A stretch of DNA of 64,000 nt. It comes from Nitrospira sp. MA-1. GTDB lineage: Bacteria; Nitrospirota; Nitrospiria; Nitrospirales; UBA8639. The notes under the pieces are model-generated. The model did not search any database. It was not told where the DNA came from and saw only the letters and a program-made list of their open reading frames with translations. Position numbers and translations under genes: made by a program. Below are positions 45,273 to 54,582 of the stretch, piece after piece. The stretch lies in contig JAQJDB010000007.1 in the NCBI GenBank assembly GCA_032139905.1, positions 310,001 to 374,000 on the forward strand, in the 5' to 3' direction. Positions within the stretch are counted from its first letter, which is position 1, and the number at the start of each line of letters is the position of its first letter.

Positions 45273-45635
45273 ATGAAGATTGTCGAATTTGCTTTTATCG
45301 TATATCCAGCCTCGGATCTGGCGCGGTCCCGTGCCTTTTATGAGGGCGTTCTCGGGCTCACCAGCGCGACTTCCATGGATCTGGCCGACGGATTCTGGGT
45401 CGAGTATGAGATCGGTCCTCACACGCTGGCCATCGGCAAAGAACCATTCCTGAAGCCCTCGGGCGATGGTCCTCAGCTTGTGCTGGAAGTGGACGATTTT
45501 GACAAGACGATAGAACATCTCAGACATCACAACGTGCAGTTTGCCCTTGAGCCTTTTGACCTTCCTCATTGCAGGGCAGCAATTGTTCTGGACCCCGACG
45601 GGAACAAGCTTGGTATCCATAGACGAAAGACCTAA
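45273..45635 (+). CDS. VOC (glyoxalase/bleomycin-resistance) family protein
   Basis: A 120-residue single VOC module-pair protein: SDLARSRAFYEGVLGL near the start and AIVLDPDGNKLGIHR at the end are the family signatures. Members bind metals and act as dioxygenases, isomerases or antibiotic-binding proteins; this one cannot be placed further. It is the ORF of the last readable cassette (starting at 45249). Its stop codon lies in an R''-like box ACCTAAC (45630-45636), but no matching second half follows. Confidence 0.85.
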   Translation: MKIVEFAFIVYPASDLARSRAFYEGVLGLTSATSMDLADGFWVEYEIGPHTLAIGKEPFLKPSGDGPQLVLEVDDFDKTIEHLRHHNVQFALEPFDLPHCRAAIVLDPDGNKLGIHRRKT

Positions 45636-45702
45636 CGAATTTGGATTATGGTTTAAGTATGTTGGTGAAAGTTTGAAGGTAGGGTATCAGGAGCCTATCC
45701 CC

Positions 45703-46506
45703 TCAGTTCGACTGATCGTGCTCCGGGAATTGCAACGCCGCGCATGCGAGGCCGCCGTCGACCATTAGGACCGCCCCGGTCATGTAGCTTGAGGCATCGG
45801 AGGCCAGTAGGAGTAGTGGGCCGTTGTATTCTTCGACCTCCGCGAAACGCTTCAGTGGCACCGATCCTACCGCTGCCCTACCATCTGGGGTCTTCAGAAA
45901 CTCCCTGACCATATTGGTCATAATGCCACCGGGAGCAAGCGAATTCACTCGAATCCCGTATGGCGCTAACTCGGCGGCAAGTGCTCGAGAGAGATGGTTT
46001 ACTCCCGCCTTCGCGGTGGCGTATGGCACCAGGTTGGGTTGAGGGCGGTGTGAAGTGGCCGATGAGATGTTGATCAGACTACCAGGAATCTCGTTGGCGA
46101 TCATGTGCTTGGCCACTGCCTGACACATTAGCCATGTGCCTTTGAGATCGACGTTGAGCAGCAGGTCCCACTCTTCTTCGGAAACTTCCAGAGCCTGTCG
46201 CCACAAAGCGACTCCCGCCGAGTTTACTAACACGTGGATATCGCCGAACGCTTCGATCACTTCCGCCACGCCGGCGTCGACAGCCTTGGTCTGTGAGATA
46301 TCGACGACCTGGCTTATCGATTGACCACCCACCTCTTCAATCCTAGCGGCTGTTTCAGCCAGTCCATCCTGGTTGACGTCGAACAGTGCGACTCGGGCAC
46401 CTGCGCGCGCGAGCGTTTTGGCGCCATGTTGGCCCAAACCCGAAGCAGCCCCTGTGACGATCGCATTCTTTCCTTCAAGCGTGAACAACGATTTCAGAAA
46501 CTGCAT
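45703..46506 (-). CDS. Short-chain dehydrogenase/reductase
   Basis: A 267-residue classical SDR. The NAD(P) site is TGAASGLG at about 19-26, the structural NSAG motif follows, and the catalytic serine (INISSATS) and YATAK complete the set. FDVN after beta-2 suggests NAD preference. The substrate is unknown. It is on the strand opposite to the cassette genes and lies between the last readable cassette and an additional attC-like site, so it could be an inverted cassette cargo or an unrelated insertion. Confidence 0.9.
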   Translation of the reverse strand: MQFLKSLFTLEGKNAIVTGAASGLGQHGAKTLARAGARVALFDVNQDGLAETAARIEEVGGQSISQVVDISQTKAVDAGVAEVIEAFGDIHVLVNSAGVALWRQALEVSEEEWDLLLNVDLKGTWLMCQAVAKHMIANEIPGSLINISSATSHRPQPNLVPYATAKAGVNHLSRALAAELAPYGIRVNSLAPGGIMTNMVREFLKTPDGRAAVGSVPLKRFAEVEEYNGPLLLLASDASSYMTGAVLMVDGGLACAALQFPEHDQSN

Positions 46507-46778
46507 CCGGCACCTCGTTCCTTGTTGGATAATAGGTGTTTGAAGAAGGATTTATCTTTCACACTCGTGTGAGATCTGAGATAAGGTAAGGGCAGGCTAA
46601 TTTCCTAGAAATAAAATGTCAACGGTGCCGGGTGGGATGTAGGTCCTCAAAGACGACCAAGGGCTACTTGTTGTGGTGCGTCTTGAAGGGCCTGCCCCTT
46701 GTTTGCAGCAAGGACCCCAAATCATTTTTACCCAGGTCGGTCACATTCAATCGGGCTGACGCCGGGTACGTTGTAGCG

Positions 46779-46838
46779 GCCTAACACGCTGGGCTCAAAC
46801 AGGGGCGGTCCCTTACTTGAGCGTCAGTCCGGTTGGGC
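46779..46838 (+). other. Additional compact attC-like site (60 bp)
   Basis: R'' GCCTAAC (46779-46785) and R' GTTGGGC (46832-46838) both match the consensus boxes. GCTCAA and TTGAGC pair inside, and AGGG with CCCT form the terminal stem. At 60 bases this is the classic size. The cassette start complementary to its R'' was not found upstream. Confidence 0.6.
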
Positions 46839-47369
46839 GATCTGCAGGTGGTGGGGCAATTCGATGGAGCAGGAACAGGTATAACAAAAGGACCGTGGAT
46901 TGGCACACGGTGGTATGGATGAGTGAAGCAGAAAAAGAAATGTTTGCTTGCGAGACCAGACCTCGGATTCGTTTAAGATTTGCTCATCGTTCGCCTAATT
47001 CGAAGGTATCGGGAGTCGGTCGTCAAAGGCATGCCGCGATGCCTAGGGACAGTATATCGCGGTTTGCCAGATGTAATCGATTTACGAGTCAGAGGCCTTA
47101 GTTGGTAGTTCCTTGGAACGGTATGCTTAGTTATACCTGGGCATCCCGAAGGAACATTCCATCTCCGAATCCTGAATTAATTTCTGCCGCATTTCCCGCG
47201 TGTGTAATGAGTTGGGTCCACACTGGGTGGAAAGGTATCCACCCAGGTGGCTCATGTTGTTCGGTGTTCCCGACCCTTCGAAATTTATCTGCCTCTTGTC
47301 CATTCCCGTAAAATTCTAAATGCCTATGGCATCTCAATTTTTTGATTACACCGTTAGTGCGAGGGGCTT
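46839..47369. other. Gap without a recognised gene
   Basis: About 530 bases between the attC-like site and the next gene. Frames of up to 94 codons exist but read as arginine-rich, non-protein-like sequence. It may be a decayed cassette. Confidence 0.4.
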
Positions 47370-48209
47370 TTACTCTTTCTCTATGAAAGACACATCGGTG
47401 ACCTTATTTTCCTCATCAACAAATAATACGACTTCTTGTCCTGAAGAAAGATTTTTAAACTTATCTTGAATGATGGAACGCACTTCATACTGTTGTTCTT
47501 TTTTCCCATCCTGTTGAACGGAAACCTTATTGTCTTTCAGTGGTTCTTTCAGGATGCCTGAAACCTGTTTGAAATTTCCTTTCAGGGGAGATTTCTTTTT
47601 CTCAGGGTTTTTGATTTTTTCCACTTCTGCCGCATTCTCAAATGTGACGTCAACGATCTGATCCATTTCATCAATGAGGAATATAGCTTCCGCGCCAACC
47701 GGGATGGATGCGACTTTGCTCCTGGCCAATGGCCTGATAGGATGCGTTTCCTCTTCACCTTCCTTCGACTGAATGACAGCTTTTTCGTGTCCGGTCGCCA
47801 GTGGCTGAGTCAACACCCCATGTACGGTTCGGTGTTGGGACTCTTCACCTTCCAGATGAACGTCCACAATGAGGTTTTGATCGTTAACGGTTATGTCAAC
47901 CCGATCACCCTTCTTTAAAGCGGGAAGCCCTTTCTCCTCACGGAGATTCATGGGTAGATAGCGAGGTTGAGCTTCCCCGGTATCTACCTTGGCTTGTTCC
48001 CCTCTGATTTCTTCGACAGTTCCACTAATGACTCGTTCCCCGGACAGGGTTTCGCTTCCTTTCGCATCCTTTCCTTCATGGGCTAACGCCACACCGGAAA
48101 AAATCAGACATCCAGTCAACAAGCACATTCCATACAGTTTTAAGCGTCCGATGGCGCCCTGTGCGGTTGGAAACTTTGATGTGTGTTGAAATACCGTCGT
48201 GAAAGACAT
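47370..48209 (-). CDS. Exported protein with three beta-type repeats, unknown function
   Basis: A 279-residue protein with a signal peptide ending near FSGVALAHE. The mature part consists of three related segments of about 60-70 residues of the type VSGTVEEI...V.....LKKGDRVDITVND.N.IVDV (about 60-115, 128-190 and 215-275), resembling small beta-barrel domains. Lysine and glutamate content is high. AAAGGAG stands eight bases before the ATG. Possibly involved in envelope stress or metal tolerance, judging only from its neighbours. Confidence 0.68.
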   Translation of the reverse strand: MSFTTVFQHTSKFPTAQGAIGRLKLYGMCLLTGCLIFSGVALAHEGKDAKGSETLSGERVISGTVEEIRGEQAKVDTGEAQPRYLPMNLREEKGLPALKKGDRVDITVNDQNLIVDVHLEGEESQHRTVHGVLTQPLATGHEKAVIQSKEGEEETHPIRPLARSKVASIPVGAEAIFLIDEMDQIVDVTFENAAEVEKIKNPEKKKSPLKGNFKQVSGILKEPLKDNKVSVQQDGKKEQQYEVRSIIQDKFKNLSSGQEVVLFVDEENKVTDVSFIEKE

Positions 48210-48355
48210 GGAGCACTCCTTTGGCTAATTGAACATTGAGTGTTTTGATTCAGACATTTGAAATATATCCAATTTTTCTTCAGGGGAGACCTGAGGAAAA
48301 CCCTGGGTCTGATATTCCTAGATTTTCTATGAAGTGGGAAAAGGGCTGGAAAAAC

Positions 48356-49738
48356 TCAATGCGGGGATTCTGCGCTATGAAGTCCGTTTTCAGTTGGCGT
48401 CCGGGTGGATTTCGATAAAAGAAGTAAGCCGATACAGGCTGAGAGACAGGAGGCGATTAAAATGGCCAATTTCGCTGTTTGTAAATCGGAGGGTTCCTGG
48501 AAAGCCAACGTCGCAATGAAAATGGCCATGGTAAATCCAATTCCTCCCATAAATCCCAAACCGATGATTTGTGGCCAGCCAAGATCGGATGGAAGAACAG
48601 CACTGCCAAACTGTACGACAACCCAGGCTCCAAGACATATTCCCAATGGCTTGCCCAGCAATAATCCCAGCCCGATTCCCAGTGAGACGGAATGGCTGAG
48701 AAGGGAGGAGAAGTCCGTGGCAATCACCACGCCTGCATTGGCCAAAGCAAAAATTGGCATGATAGCGAACGTGACCCACGGGTATAAGGCATGTTCGAGT
48801 TTTTGGAGTGGGGGTTGAATTAAATCCTTAGCCGTTTCGAGAGCCTTAATCGCCTCAGACTGTTCTTCATTCCCTAACACAGGAACCCCCGAGACTTCGG
48901 CTTTTCGGAATTCTTGACTGAATTTTTCGCTTTTATGGGCAAATTCCTTTTTCGTGATAGCGGAAGTGGCCGGAATGGTGAAGGCGGCAAGCACTCCCGC
49001 AATCGTTGGGTGAAGGCCGGAAAAAAGAAAGGCCAACCACAGGCCGCCAATCCCGAATAGGCCATATATAAAGGGAGAGCGAAGGCCCATTCGGTTGGCA
49101 CCCATGAGTATGGCTAAGAATACGCAGGCGGTTCCAAGGCTGATCCAGGAGATTTCCGACGTATAAAACAACGCAATCACCAGAACGGCTCCAAGATCGT
49201 CAACGATAGCCAGGGTAGTCAGAAAAATTTTAGCGGAAAAGGGAATCCTTGAACCCAATAGGCCCAGTAGGCCAATGGCAAAAGCAATATCGGTGGCCAT
49301 GGGAATGCCCCACCCGGAACTGTAGGGCGATTGGAAATTGAACAGGAGAAATATGAATGCCGGAATCACCATTCCCCCCAAAGCAGCCGCAATGGGAAGA
49401 ATGGCTTGACGAGGTTCGGTTAATTCCCCCACCAATATTTCCCGTTTGATTTCGAGTCCGATGACGAAAAAGAAAATGGCCATCAAGCCGTCATTGATCC
49501 ACAGTATTAGGGGTTTCTCTAATAGATGGGTGCCAATGCCAATGGTAAAAGGGAGTTCCCAAAAATTCGAATAGAGATCGCCAAAGGCCGAATTGGCCCA
49601 AAGCAATCCGATAGCAGTACAGACCAAGAGAACGATTCCACCGGAAGCATTGAGTTTGGTGAAATCCTCAAAGGGCGAAATAACCCGTTCCATCGGTCGG
49701 GTTATCACGGTTTGTTTCGCTTCTTTTACAAGATCCAT
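48356..49738 (-). CDS. nhaA: Na+/H+ antiporter NhaA
   Basis: A 460-residue inner-membrane antiporter exchanging sodium for protons. The key aspartate pair of the ion site is in LAIVDDLGAVLVI, and FFFVIGLEIKRE and ATDIAFAIG are family signatures. It is about 70 residues longer than the Escherichia coli protein, with an extended N-terminus and an inserted loop (EFAHKSEKFSQEFRKAE). It supports a marine or saline habitat or sodium-stress tolerance. Confidence 0.95.
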   Translation of the reverse strand: MDLVKEAKQTVITRPMERVISPFEDFTKLNASGGIVLLVCTAIGLLWANSAFGDLYSNFWELPFTIGIGTHLLEKPLILWINDGLMAIFFFVIGLEIKREILVGELTEPRQAILPIAAALGGMVIPAFIFLLFNFQSPYSSGWGIPMATDIAFAIGLLGLLGSRIPFSAKIFLTTLAIVDDLGAVLVIALFYTSEISWISLGTACVFLAILMGANRMGLRSPFIYGLFGIGGLWLAFLFSGLHPTIAGVLAAFTIPATSAITKKEFAHKSEKFSQEFRKAEVSGVPVLGNEEQSEAIKALETAKDLIQPPLQKLEHALYPWVTFAIMPIFALANAGVVIATDFSSLLSHSVSLGIGLGLLLGKPLGICLGAWVVVQFGSAVLPSDLGWPQIIGLGFMGGIGFTMAIFIATLAFQEPSDLQTAKLAILIASCLSACIGLLLLSKSTRTPTENGLHSAESPH

Positions 49739-50150
49739 GATTTCGAAAATTTTGGATTATGACGTAAGGTTCGGGATCCACCCATGGAGGAGATGAATGC
49801 CTGTCTGCCTGCCAGTTAGTGAAGAGTTGTTAAGAGATGCTTGCATAATTTTGAGTGCGAAGGTCGAACCGATTCGGCTGTTATGGGTGGCGCCGTCCAA
49901 AAGCTGGTGGGGCCAGGAATCAACCCGGATGGCACAATCTGACGATTAAGAACTCCTAAAAACGAAGTGTTATTGATGATACATGGGAGAGAATTTGAAA
50001 TCTAAGACAAATGTTAAAGACAGGAGTCTGTTTTGTCTCTTGAGGCCCATCCACTCCCATCCATTAGGATAAAGGAAATTAGACCATAGGAGAGAAAATG
50101 AAATGAATTTTTCTTAACAACTTCCCAATTCTTATGGGAGACGAACCTTT

Positions 50151-50219
50151 TTGAAGGCAATTCAAACTTTTCTCGGCCTTGCTGTGGTGATGGGATTGTT
50201 GGTGGGTGCCAGTCTATGA
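50151..50219 (+). CDS. Possible 22-residue hydrophobic peptide
   Basis: A TTG-started frame with the sequence KAIQTFLGLAVVMGLLVGAS after the start residue, a single membrane helix or a truncated signal peptide. GGGAG lies about ten bases upstream and a good terminator lies 70 bases downstream, consistent with a very small transcript. It could also be the remnant of a lipoprotein gene. Confidence 0.3.
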   Translation: MKAIQTFLGLAVVMGLLVGASL

Positions 50220-50288
50220 CGGGTTAAACGAATTGATACTGATCTGACAGTTCATCTTCAATAGTTCAAGCCTTCATTGTTCCCGGAA

Positions 50289-50316
50289 ACTCCCGCCTTA
50301 GTGGCGGGAGATATTT
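50289..50316 (+). terminator. Rho-independent terminator
   Basis: CTCCCGCC (50289-50296) and GGCGGGAG (50302-50309) form a perfect 8-bp stem followed by ATATTTTT. It terminates a plus-strand transcript although no annotated gene lies immediately upstream. Confidence 0.7.
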
Positions 50317-50444
50317 TTGGGTGAACGGAATCGTCAGAGGATTAATCAACAGCAAAAGCCAGTATTTTTTTCATATAGATTGAAAAATATTTTCTCATTC
50401 TGCAAGTTCCCCCATGGAAGGGGTGGCCACGGCTGGAGTCACAC

Positions 50445-52052
50445 ATGGTAACCCAGGAAAACAAATCATGGATGATTCGTACCCTTATCATTTCATTAGG
50501 GACGCTGGGATTTGCCATTCTGGTGGTGTGTTTGGCGTCATTTTTTGTCGATGAACCTCTACGAAGGTATATCGAAACAAACCTCAATAAAAACCTCGAA
50601 GGATATACGGTGCAATTAGAGGCAGTGGATTTTCATCCATTGGGGTTTTCGATCGACTTTGAAAATTTAACCTTAAGGCAGGAAGCCAATCCTGATCCAC
50701 CTCTTCTCATCATTCCCTCCTGGACTGCCAGTATTCAATGGACAGAATTAATCAAAATGGGAATTGTCAGTGATCATGTCATTAGAAATGCTGAAGTAAA
50801 ATTCCTTTTTACTCAAGCCGAAAAAGAAGTGAAGGATAAAACGGGCGTTGAAGACAAAGGTTGGCAAGAAGCCTTATATGCCATGTACCCCGTCACCATC
50901 AATACTTTCCGAATTGAAGATAGTTCCTTTTCATATCGGGATCAGCCTGATCAACCTCCGCTTGAACTGACCAATCTCCTACTGGAGGTGGGAAACATAC
51001 AGAACGTCCGCTCACAAGTAGGGGAGTATCCATCCAGCATTCATTTGGAAGGATCCCTGAATCAGACCGGTTTTGTGAATATCATGGGAAAAGCCAATTT
51101 CTTAGCCGAACCGTTTCCCGGTATATCAGTAGATTTCGATTTAAAAAATCTTCAGCTGCAGCCGTTTATTCCATTTTCCTCACTTGTCAATGTGGAAATA
51201 CATTCCGGAACGCTGAACGGAAAGGGACATGTCGAATATTCCCCTTGGGCAAACATGGCTCAAATTGTTAGGTTGGAAATTGAAAATCCAGATATTAATT
51301 ATGTGGAGAAACATTCTCCCAGGAAAGCACAAAAGGCCAAGCAGGAGTCCCCGACGCAAGACACGGATGATTCAAAAAAATCCCAAGACCCCTTCAAGGT
51401 GGCGATTGACTCGGCATTAGTGAAAAATGGCGAATTTGGCTATACGAACCAGACAACAAATCCCCCCTATAAGATTTTTTTCAATCATGTGGATCTTCAG
51501 GTAACTGGAGTGGGGTCTCCAAGGATCACTCAGAAAGGAGAATTGAAACTTTCCGGGAAATTTATGGGAAAGGGGAAGACGTCAATCGAAGGCGGATTCC
51601 GGCCGGAGGTGCAACATCCTGATTTTGATGTAAAAGTGAAAATTGAAAAAACAGAAATGACAACTTTCAACGATGTATTGAAAGCCTATGGAGGTTTCGA
51701 TGTGAAGAGCGGGGAATTTTCGTTAGTTTCTGAATTGCATACTGATAGTGGCCGGGTCCAGGGGTATATTAAGCCATTTTTCGATAAACCTGAAATTTAC
51801 GATCTTTCACAAGACAAAACCGACAATATCTTTCAAAAGGCCTATGAGGGCGTTGTGAATGCGGTTGCTTCTCTATTGGAAAATGTTCCAAGAGACCAGG
51901 TGGCCACGAAAACAGAAATCAGCGGGAATTTAGAAAATATTAAGGTAGGGACATGGGAGCTTATATGGAATCTATTCAAGAATGCATTTGTTGATGCCAT
52001 GAAACCGGCCTTCGAAAATTTAAAAACCACTGGCAAGAAGAATGGTAATTAA
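50445..52052 (+). CDS. DUF748/AsmA-like membrane-anchored protein
   Basis: A 535-residue protein with one N-terminal transmembrane helix (LIISLGTLGFAILVVCLASFF) followed by a long beta-rich domain. Phrases such as GFSIDFENLTLRQEAN and ITQKGELKLSGKFMGKGKTSIEGGF match the DUF748/AsmA-like superfamily, which forms hydrophobic grooves between inner and outer membrane and is implicated in lipid transport or outer-membrane homeostasis. GGAG lies seven bases before the ATG. Confidence 0.82.
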   Translation: MVTQENKSWMIRTLIISLGTLGFAILVVCLASFFVDEPLRRYIETNLNKNLEGYTVQLEAVDFHPLGFSIDFENLTLRQEANPDPPLLIIPSWTASIQWTELIKMGIVSDHVIRNAEVKFLFTQAEKEVKDKTGVEDKGWQEALYAMYPVTINTFRIEDSSFSYRDQPDQPPLELTNLLLEVGNIQNVRSQVGEYPSSIHLEGSLNQTGFVNIMGKANFLAEPFPGISVDFDLKNLQLQPFIPFSSLVNVEIHSGTLNGKGHVEYSPWANMAQIVRLEIENPDINYVEKHSPRKAQKAKQESPTQDTDDSKKSQDPFKVAIDSALVKNGEFGYTNQTTNPPYKIFFNHVDLQVTGVGSPRITQKGELKLSGKFMGKGKTSIEGGFRPEVQHPDFDVKVKIEKTEMTTFNDVLKAYGGFDVKSGEFSLVSELHTDSGRVQGYIKPFFDKPEIYDLSQDKTDNIFQKAYEGVVNAVASLLENVPRDQVATKTEISGNLENIKVGTWELIWNLFKNAFVDAMKPAFENLKTTGKKNGN

Positions 52053-52223
52053 GCCGATTTATCTAAGCCAGGGCTGGAAACACTCATGTATGAAATTTAA
52101 ATGCGTTGGAATTGGCCATGCCAGAGGAGGCTGGGAGTCTTGTTGGTGCGAAGAACAATTCTCACGCCCGCTGTTACAAGAATATCTTTCCCATGGTTTT
52201 TTAAACACAAAGGAGGCGGAAAA

Positions 52224-52355
52224 ATGAGCGAAAAAAATTATGTGGGGGCAGTGCTTTTGATCGCATTATTAGCGATGACCGGATGTAATACTATGGAGGG
52301 AGCCGGCGAGGATGTACAAAAAGCCGGGGAAGAAATTGAGAAGGCAGCGGATTAA
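52224..52355 (+). CDS. Entericidin-like small lipoprotein
   Basis: A 43-residue lipoprotein: hydrophobic signal, lipobox MTGC, then NTMEGAGEDVQKAGEEIEKAAD, the typical entericidin A/B tail. Entericidins are stress-induced cell-envelope lipoproteins, in some species a toxin-antidote pair; only one copy is present. AAAGGAGG lies just upstream of the ATG; longer frames upstream are not supported. Confidence 0.87.
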   Translation: MSEKNYVGAVLLIALLAMTGCNTMEGAGEDVQKAGEEIEKAAD

Positions 52356-52790
52356 TCCTCTGTGTACATAACATAAGGCGGAATTCCTTTATCCGGGTTT
52401 GGGGATTCCGTCTTCCTCTCTCTGTTCATTCTTTTTCCCTCCAACGTCCAACACCCCGAGTAAATCAGGCCTGTGAATTTGTCCGGGATACCTTTACATA
52501 TTCCCTGAGCAACATTCGGGAAACGAACCGGCATGGCCCCTGTATTAAGTCTAAAGGAAAATCTGGATAAAAAAGAGTGAGTAGAAAACCAATTTATACG
52601 TTGGTGAAGCGGGGTTTGTCTTGATAATACATAGTATCGAAGTAATTAAGAAGTGGGTTATTCATCCACATGACATTTAAAAACGTTTAGGAATCCCATC
52701 AAAGGAGGTGGATAAGCAGACGAAGAAAACAAGATTTAACGGGTATTTGAAAGATTTTCATAATTACAAAAACATTTCAAGGAGAACACA
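52356..52790. other. Intergenic gap before the CsbD gene
   Basis: About 435 bases without a supported gene. An AAAGGAGG at 52701-52708 abuts a GTG-started 28-codon frame that ends at the csbD start, but the spacing between ribosome site and codon is zero, so it is not called. A weak hairpin follows the entericidin gene. Confidence 0.4.
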
Positions 52791-53000
52791 ATGAACAAAG
52801 AACAATTCAAAGGAAATTGGAACCAGTTTAAAGGCGAGGTGAAAAAAAAGTGGGGAAAGTTTACGGACGATGAATTGACCCAAATCGAGGGAGATTACGA
52901 TAAATTTAAGGGAAGAGCCCAAGAATTATATGGAGATCAAAAAGAGGAATTGAATAAGTGGACTGAGGATTGGCAGGCGAAAAACCAAACAGTTCGCTAA
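52791..53000 (+). CDS. CsbD family stress protein, cytoplasmic
   Basis: A 69-residue CsbD-like protein: MNKEQFKGNWNQFKGEVKKK, then KFTDDELTQIEGDYDKFKG, the two signature segments. CsbD proteins are abundant general-stress proteins of unknown mechanism. AAGGAG is seven bases upstream. Confidence 0.92.
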   Translation: MNKEQFKGNWNQFKGEVKKKWGKFTDDELTQIEGDYDKFKGRAQELYGDQKEELNKWTEDWQAKNQTVR

Positions 53001-53037
53001 TCCTATTTTCACTCATGGTGTAAGATCAGGATACCCT

Positions 53038-53081
53038 TTACCCCAGGAGACGGGAGATTTCACCTTCCGCTCCTGGGGTAA
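53038..53081 (+). terminator. Strong hairpin after the CsbD gene
   Basis: TTACCCCAGGAG (53038-53049) and CTCCTGGGGTAA (53070-53081) form a perfect 12-bp stem 38 bases after the csbD stop. No T-run follows. Confidence 0.5.
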
Positions 53082-53180
53082 GGTATGTCTTGGGTGATAT
53101 GAAGTGCCTCAAATATCTATCTTAACAATCTTCTGTTTCAACACGATTTAGTCAAGATGCATGGAGGAAGGAGTACAATT

Positions 53181-53558
53181 ATGAACATCACGCAACATAT
53201 ACTGAAAAACAAAATTGCCTCAACCGTGGCGGCCGTTCTTCTCATGAGTGCTCCAGCTTGGGGGGCAAACGGAATGAATTATTCTGTCTCCGCAGAAGAA
53301 GGAGTTCAAAACGGGTACATCCACAAGGTGTATAATGAGGACCAATTTAATGGCAATTGGAAGCAGTTAAAGGGGGCGCTCAAGGAAAACTGGGGAGAGT
53401 TTACTGAGGATGATTTGTTGGCGATTGAGGGCCGAACCGACCGTTTCGAAGGAAAACTTCAAGAACGATATGGAGACCGGAAAGAAGAAGTGAAGGCTTG
53501 GGTCGATGACTGGATGGAAAAACATCCTTATGAGAAGACCCAGGATCGACAACACTAA
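53181..53558 (+). CDS. Exported CsbD-domain protein
   Basis: A 125-residue protein in which a CsbD domain (about residues 55-110, with QFNGNWKQLKGALKENWGEF and RTDRFEGKLQERYGDRKEE) follows a clear signal peptide (IASTVAAVLLMSAPAWGANG). The domain is closely related to the cytoplasmic CsbD 180 bases upstream, implying duplication plus acquisition of a secretion signal. Start 53181 is preferred because GGAAGGAG lies about nine bases before it. Confidence 0.85.
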   Translation: MNITQHILKNKIASTVAAVLLMSAPAWGANGMNYSVSAEEGVQNGYIHKVYNEDQFNGNWKQLKGALKENWGEFTEDDLLAIEGRTDRFEGKLQERYGDRKEEVKAWVDDWMEKHPYEKTQDRQH

Positions 53559-53593
53559 GACAGAAGAATTTTCCTGCCTTGAAAAATTACCTC

Positions 53594-53623
53594 CGGCGAA
53601 ATGGGATATCTCCCATTTCGCCG
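53594..53623. terminator. Perfect hairpin between convergent genes
   Basis: CGGCGAAATGGGA (53594-53606) and TCCCATTTCGCCG (53611-53623) form a perfect 13-bp stem with a four-base loop, midway between the exported CsbD gene and the convergent lipoprotein gene: a bidirectional terminator. Confidence 0.65.
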
Positions 53624-53656
53624 ATATTCCAAACCGTCTATCACCATCCATAGCTC

Positions 53657-54076
53657 CTATAACGGTTTTGGCATTTTTCGTATCGCTATGGGTAGATTAT
53701 CAGCCGAATAGCGAATTTCGGCTTGATCCCCAACGGTAATTGACTCATCGACCAGCGTCATGGAGTTCACTTCAACGGAAATTTCTCTTTCATCCTGGTC
53801 TTTAATAACATAGGTTTTCTCTTCAATCGATACCACTTCACCTGTAATATTTCCTGGGATGCCGGGTGTGAGTCCCTCCTGTTGGGAAACGGTCGGCATG
53901 TCGGATTCAATCGGCGGTTCATTTGCCACGGTTCCCGGAAGATTATTTGATTGAGCAGGGGGTGTATTGACGGGTTCATGTTCTTCCTGACACGCAATAA
54001 CTCCAGAAAGTAAAAATGGTATTATCCAAACTGTTCTTATGAAAACTGATCGTTGAGTTCGTGAGTCATGTTTCAT
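53657..54076 (-). CDS. Lipoprotein with a small beta domain, unknown function
   Basis: A 139-residue protein with signal peptide and lipobox (LLSGVIAC), a proline-rich linker (about 35-70), and a C-terminal segment ITGEVVSIEEKTYVIKDQDER...LVDESITVGDQAEIRYS that resembles the repeats of the exported protein at 47.4-48.2 kb. Probably anchored in the outer or inner membrane. Confidence 0.65.
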   Translation of the reverse strand: MKHDSRTQRSVFIRTVWIIPFLLSGVIACQEEHEPVNTPPAQSNNLPGTVANEPPIESDMPTVSQQEGLTPGIPGNITGEVVSIEEKTYVIKDQDEREISVEVNSMTLVDESITVGDQAEIRYSADNLPIAIRKMPKPL

Positions 54077-54582
54077 GGGATCACCCCTATTGGAAATTAA
54101 AAAAATTACTGTTCGAGCCCGGTCCTTCCTTGAAATGATGATTTTAAAAAAAGAAAATTGAAGTGTTGTTCACAATAAATGATTCGGTGGAGCCTTCTGT
54201 CGGATCAATCGCTATGGACAGAACGCTATTATATTTCTTTTCTTCCTTTTCCTCTCAATAGAATTCATTTTAGGGCATGGGGAGATATTGGGAACTCATC
54301 AAAACCCTGGCTTGTTTTTGACGTTAAGGGCTTGGCGGGAATAATTCTATGGTTGATTCAAATTGAAAAGGTACATCCACGATTGTGGATGCCGTCGTGG
54401 GGGAGGGGGATTGTGGCGAATAAATCTTGTGAAACCTGATATAAACCGTTTGTCGGGGGATGAGGGATTGATGGACTAAAAGCACATCGGGTCCATTCCA
54501 TCGTGGTGATGAAAATGGATTCAAAACATGATGAATGATGCGTCGAGGTTTGACCGAAATATCTCTACTTGAGCTCTCGTTG
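54077..54582. other. Intergenic gap without a recognised gene
   Basis: About 500 AT-rich bases between two minus-strand genes. One plus-strand frame of 86 codons lacks a ribosome site and protein-like features. Confidence 0.4.

Larger units (their letters stand above)
49739..50444. other. Gap with a possible tiny membrane peptide and terminator
   Basis: About 700 bases between divergent genes. The only recognisable items are a 22-codon hydrophobic frame (50151-50219) and a terminator (50289-50316). Confidence 0.45.

Noticed and set aside
45630-45670. A sixth complete attC after the VOC gene
   Set aside because: Only the R'' box (ACCTAAC) is recognisable; no paired second half occurs within the usual distance.
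46817-47101. 94-codon plus-strand frame after the last attC-like site
   Set aside because: Arginine-rich low-quality sequence, starts inside the attC-like site, no ribosome site.
52708-52794. 28-codon GTG frame ending at the csbD start
   Set aside because: Although AAAGGAGG precedes it, the spacing to GTG is zero, so it cannot be initiated from that site.
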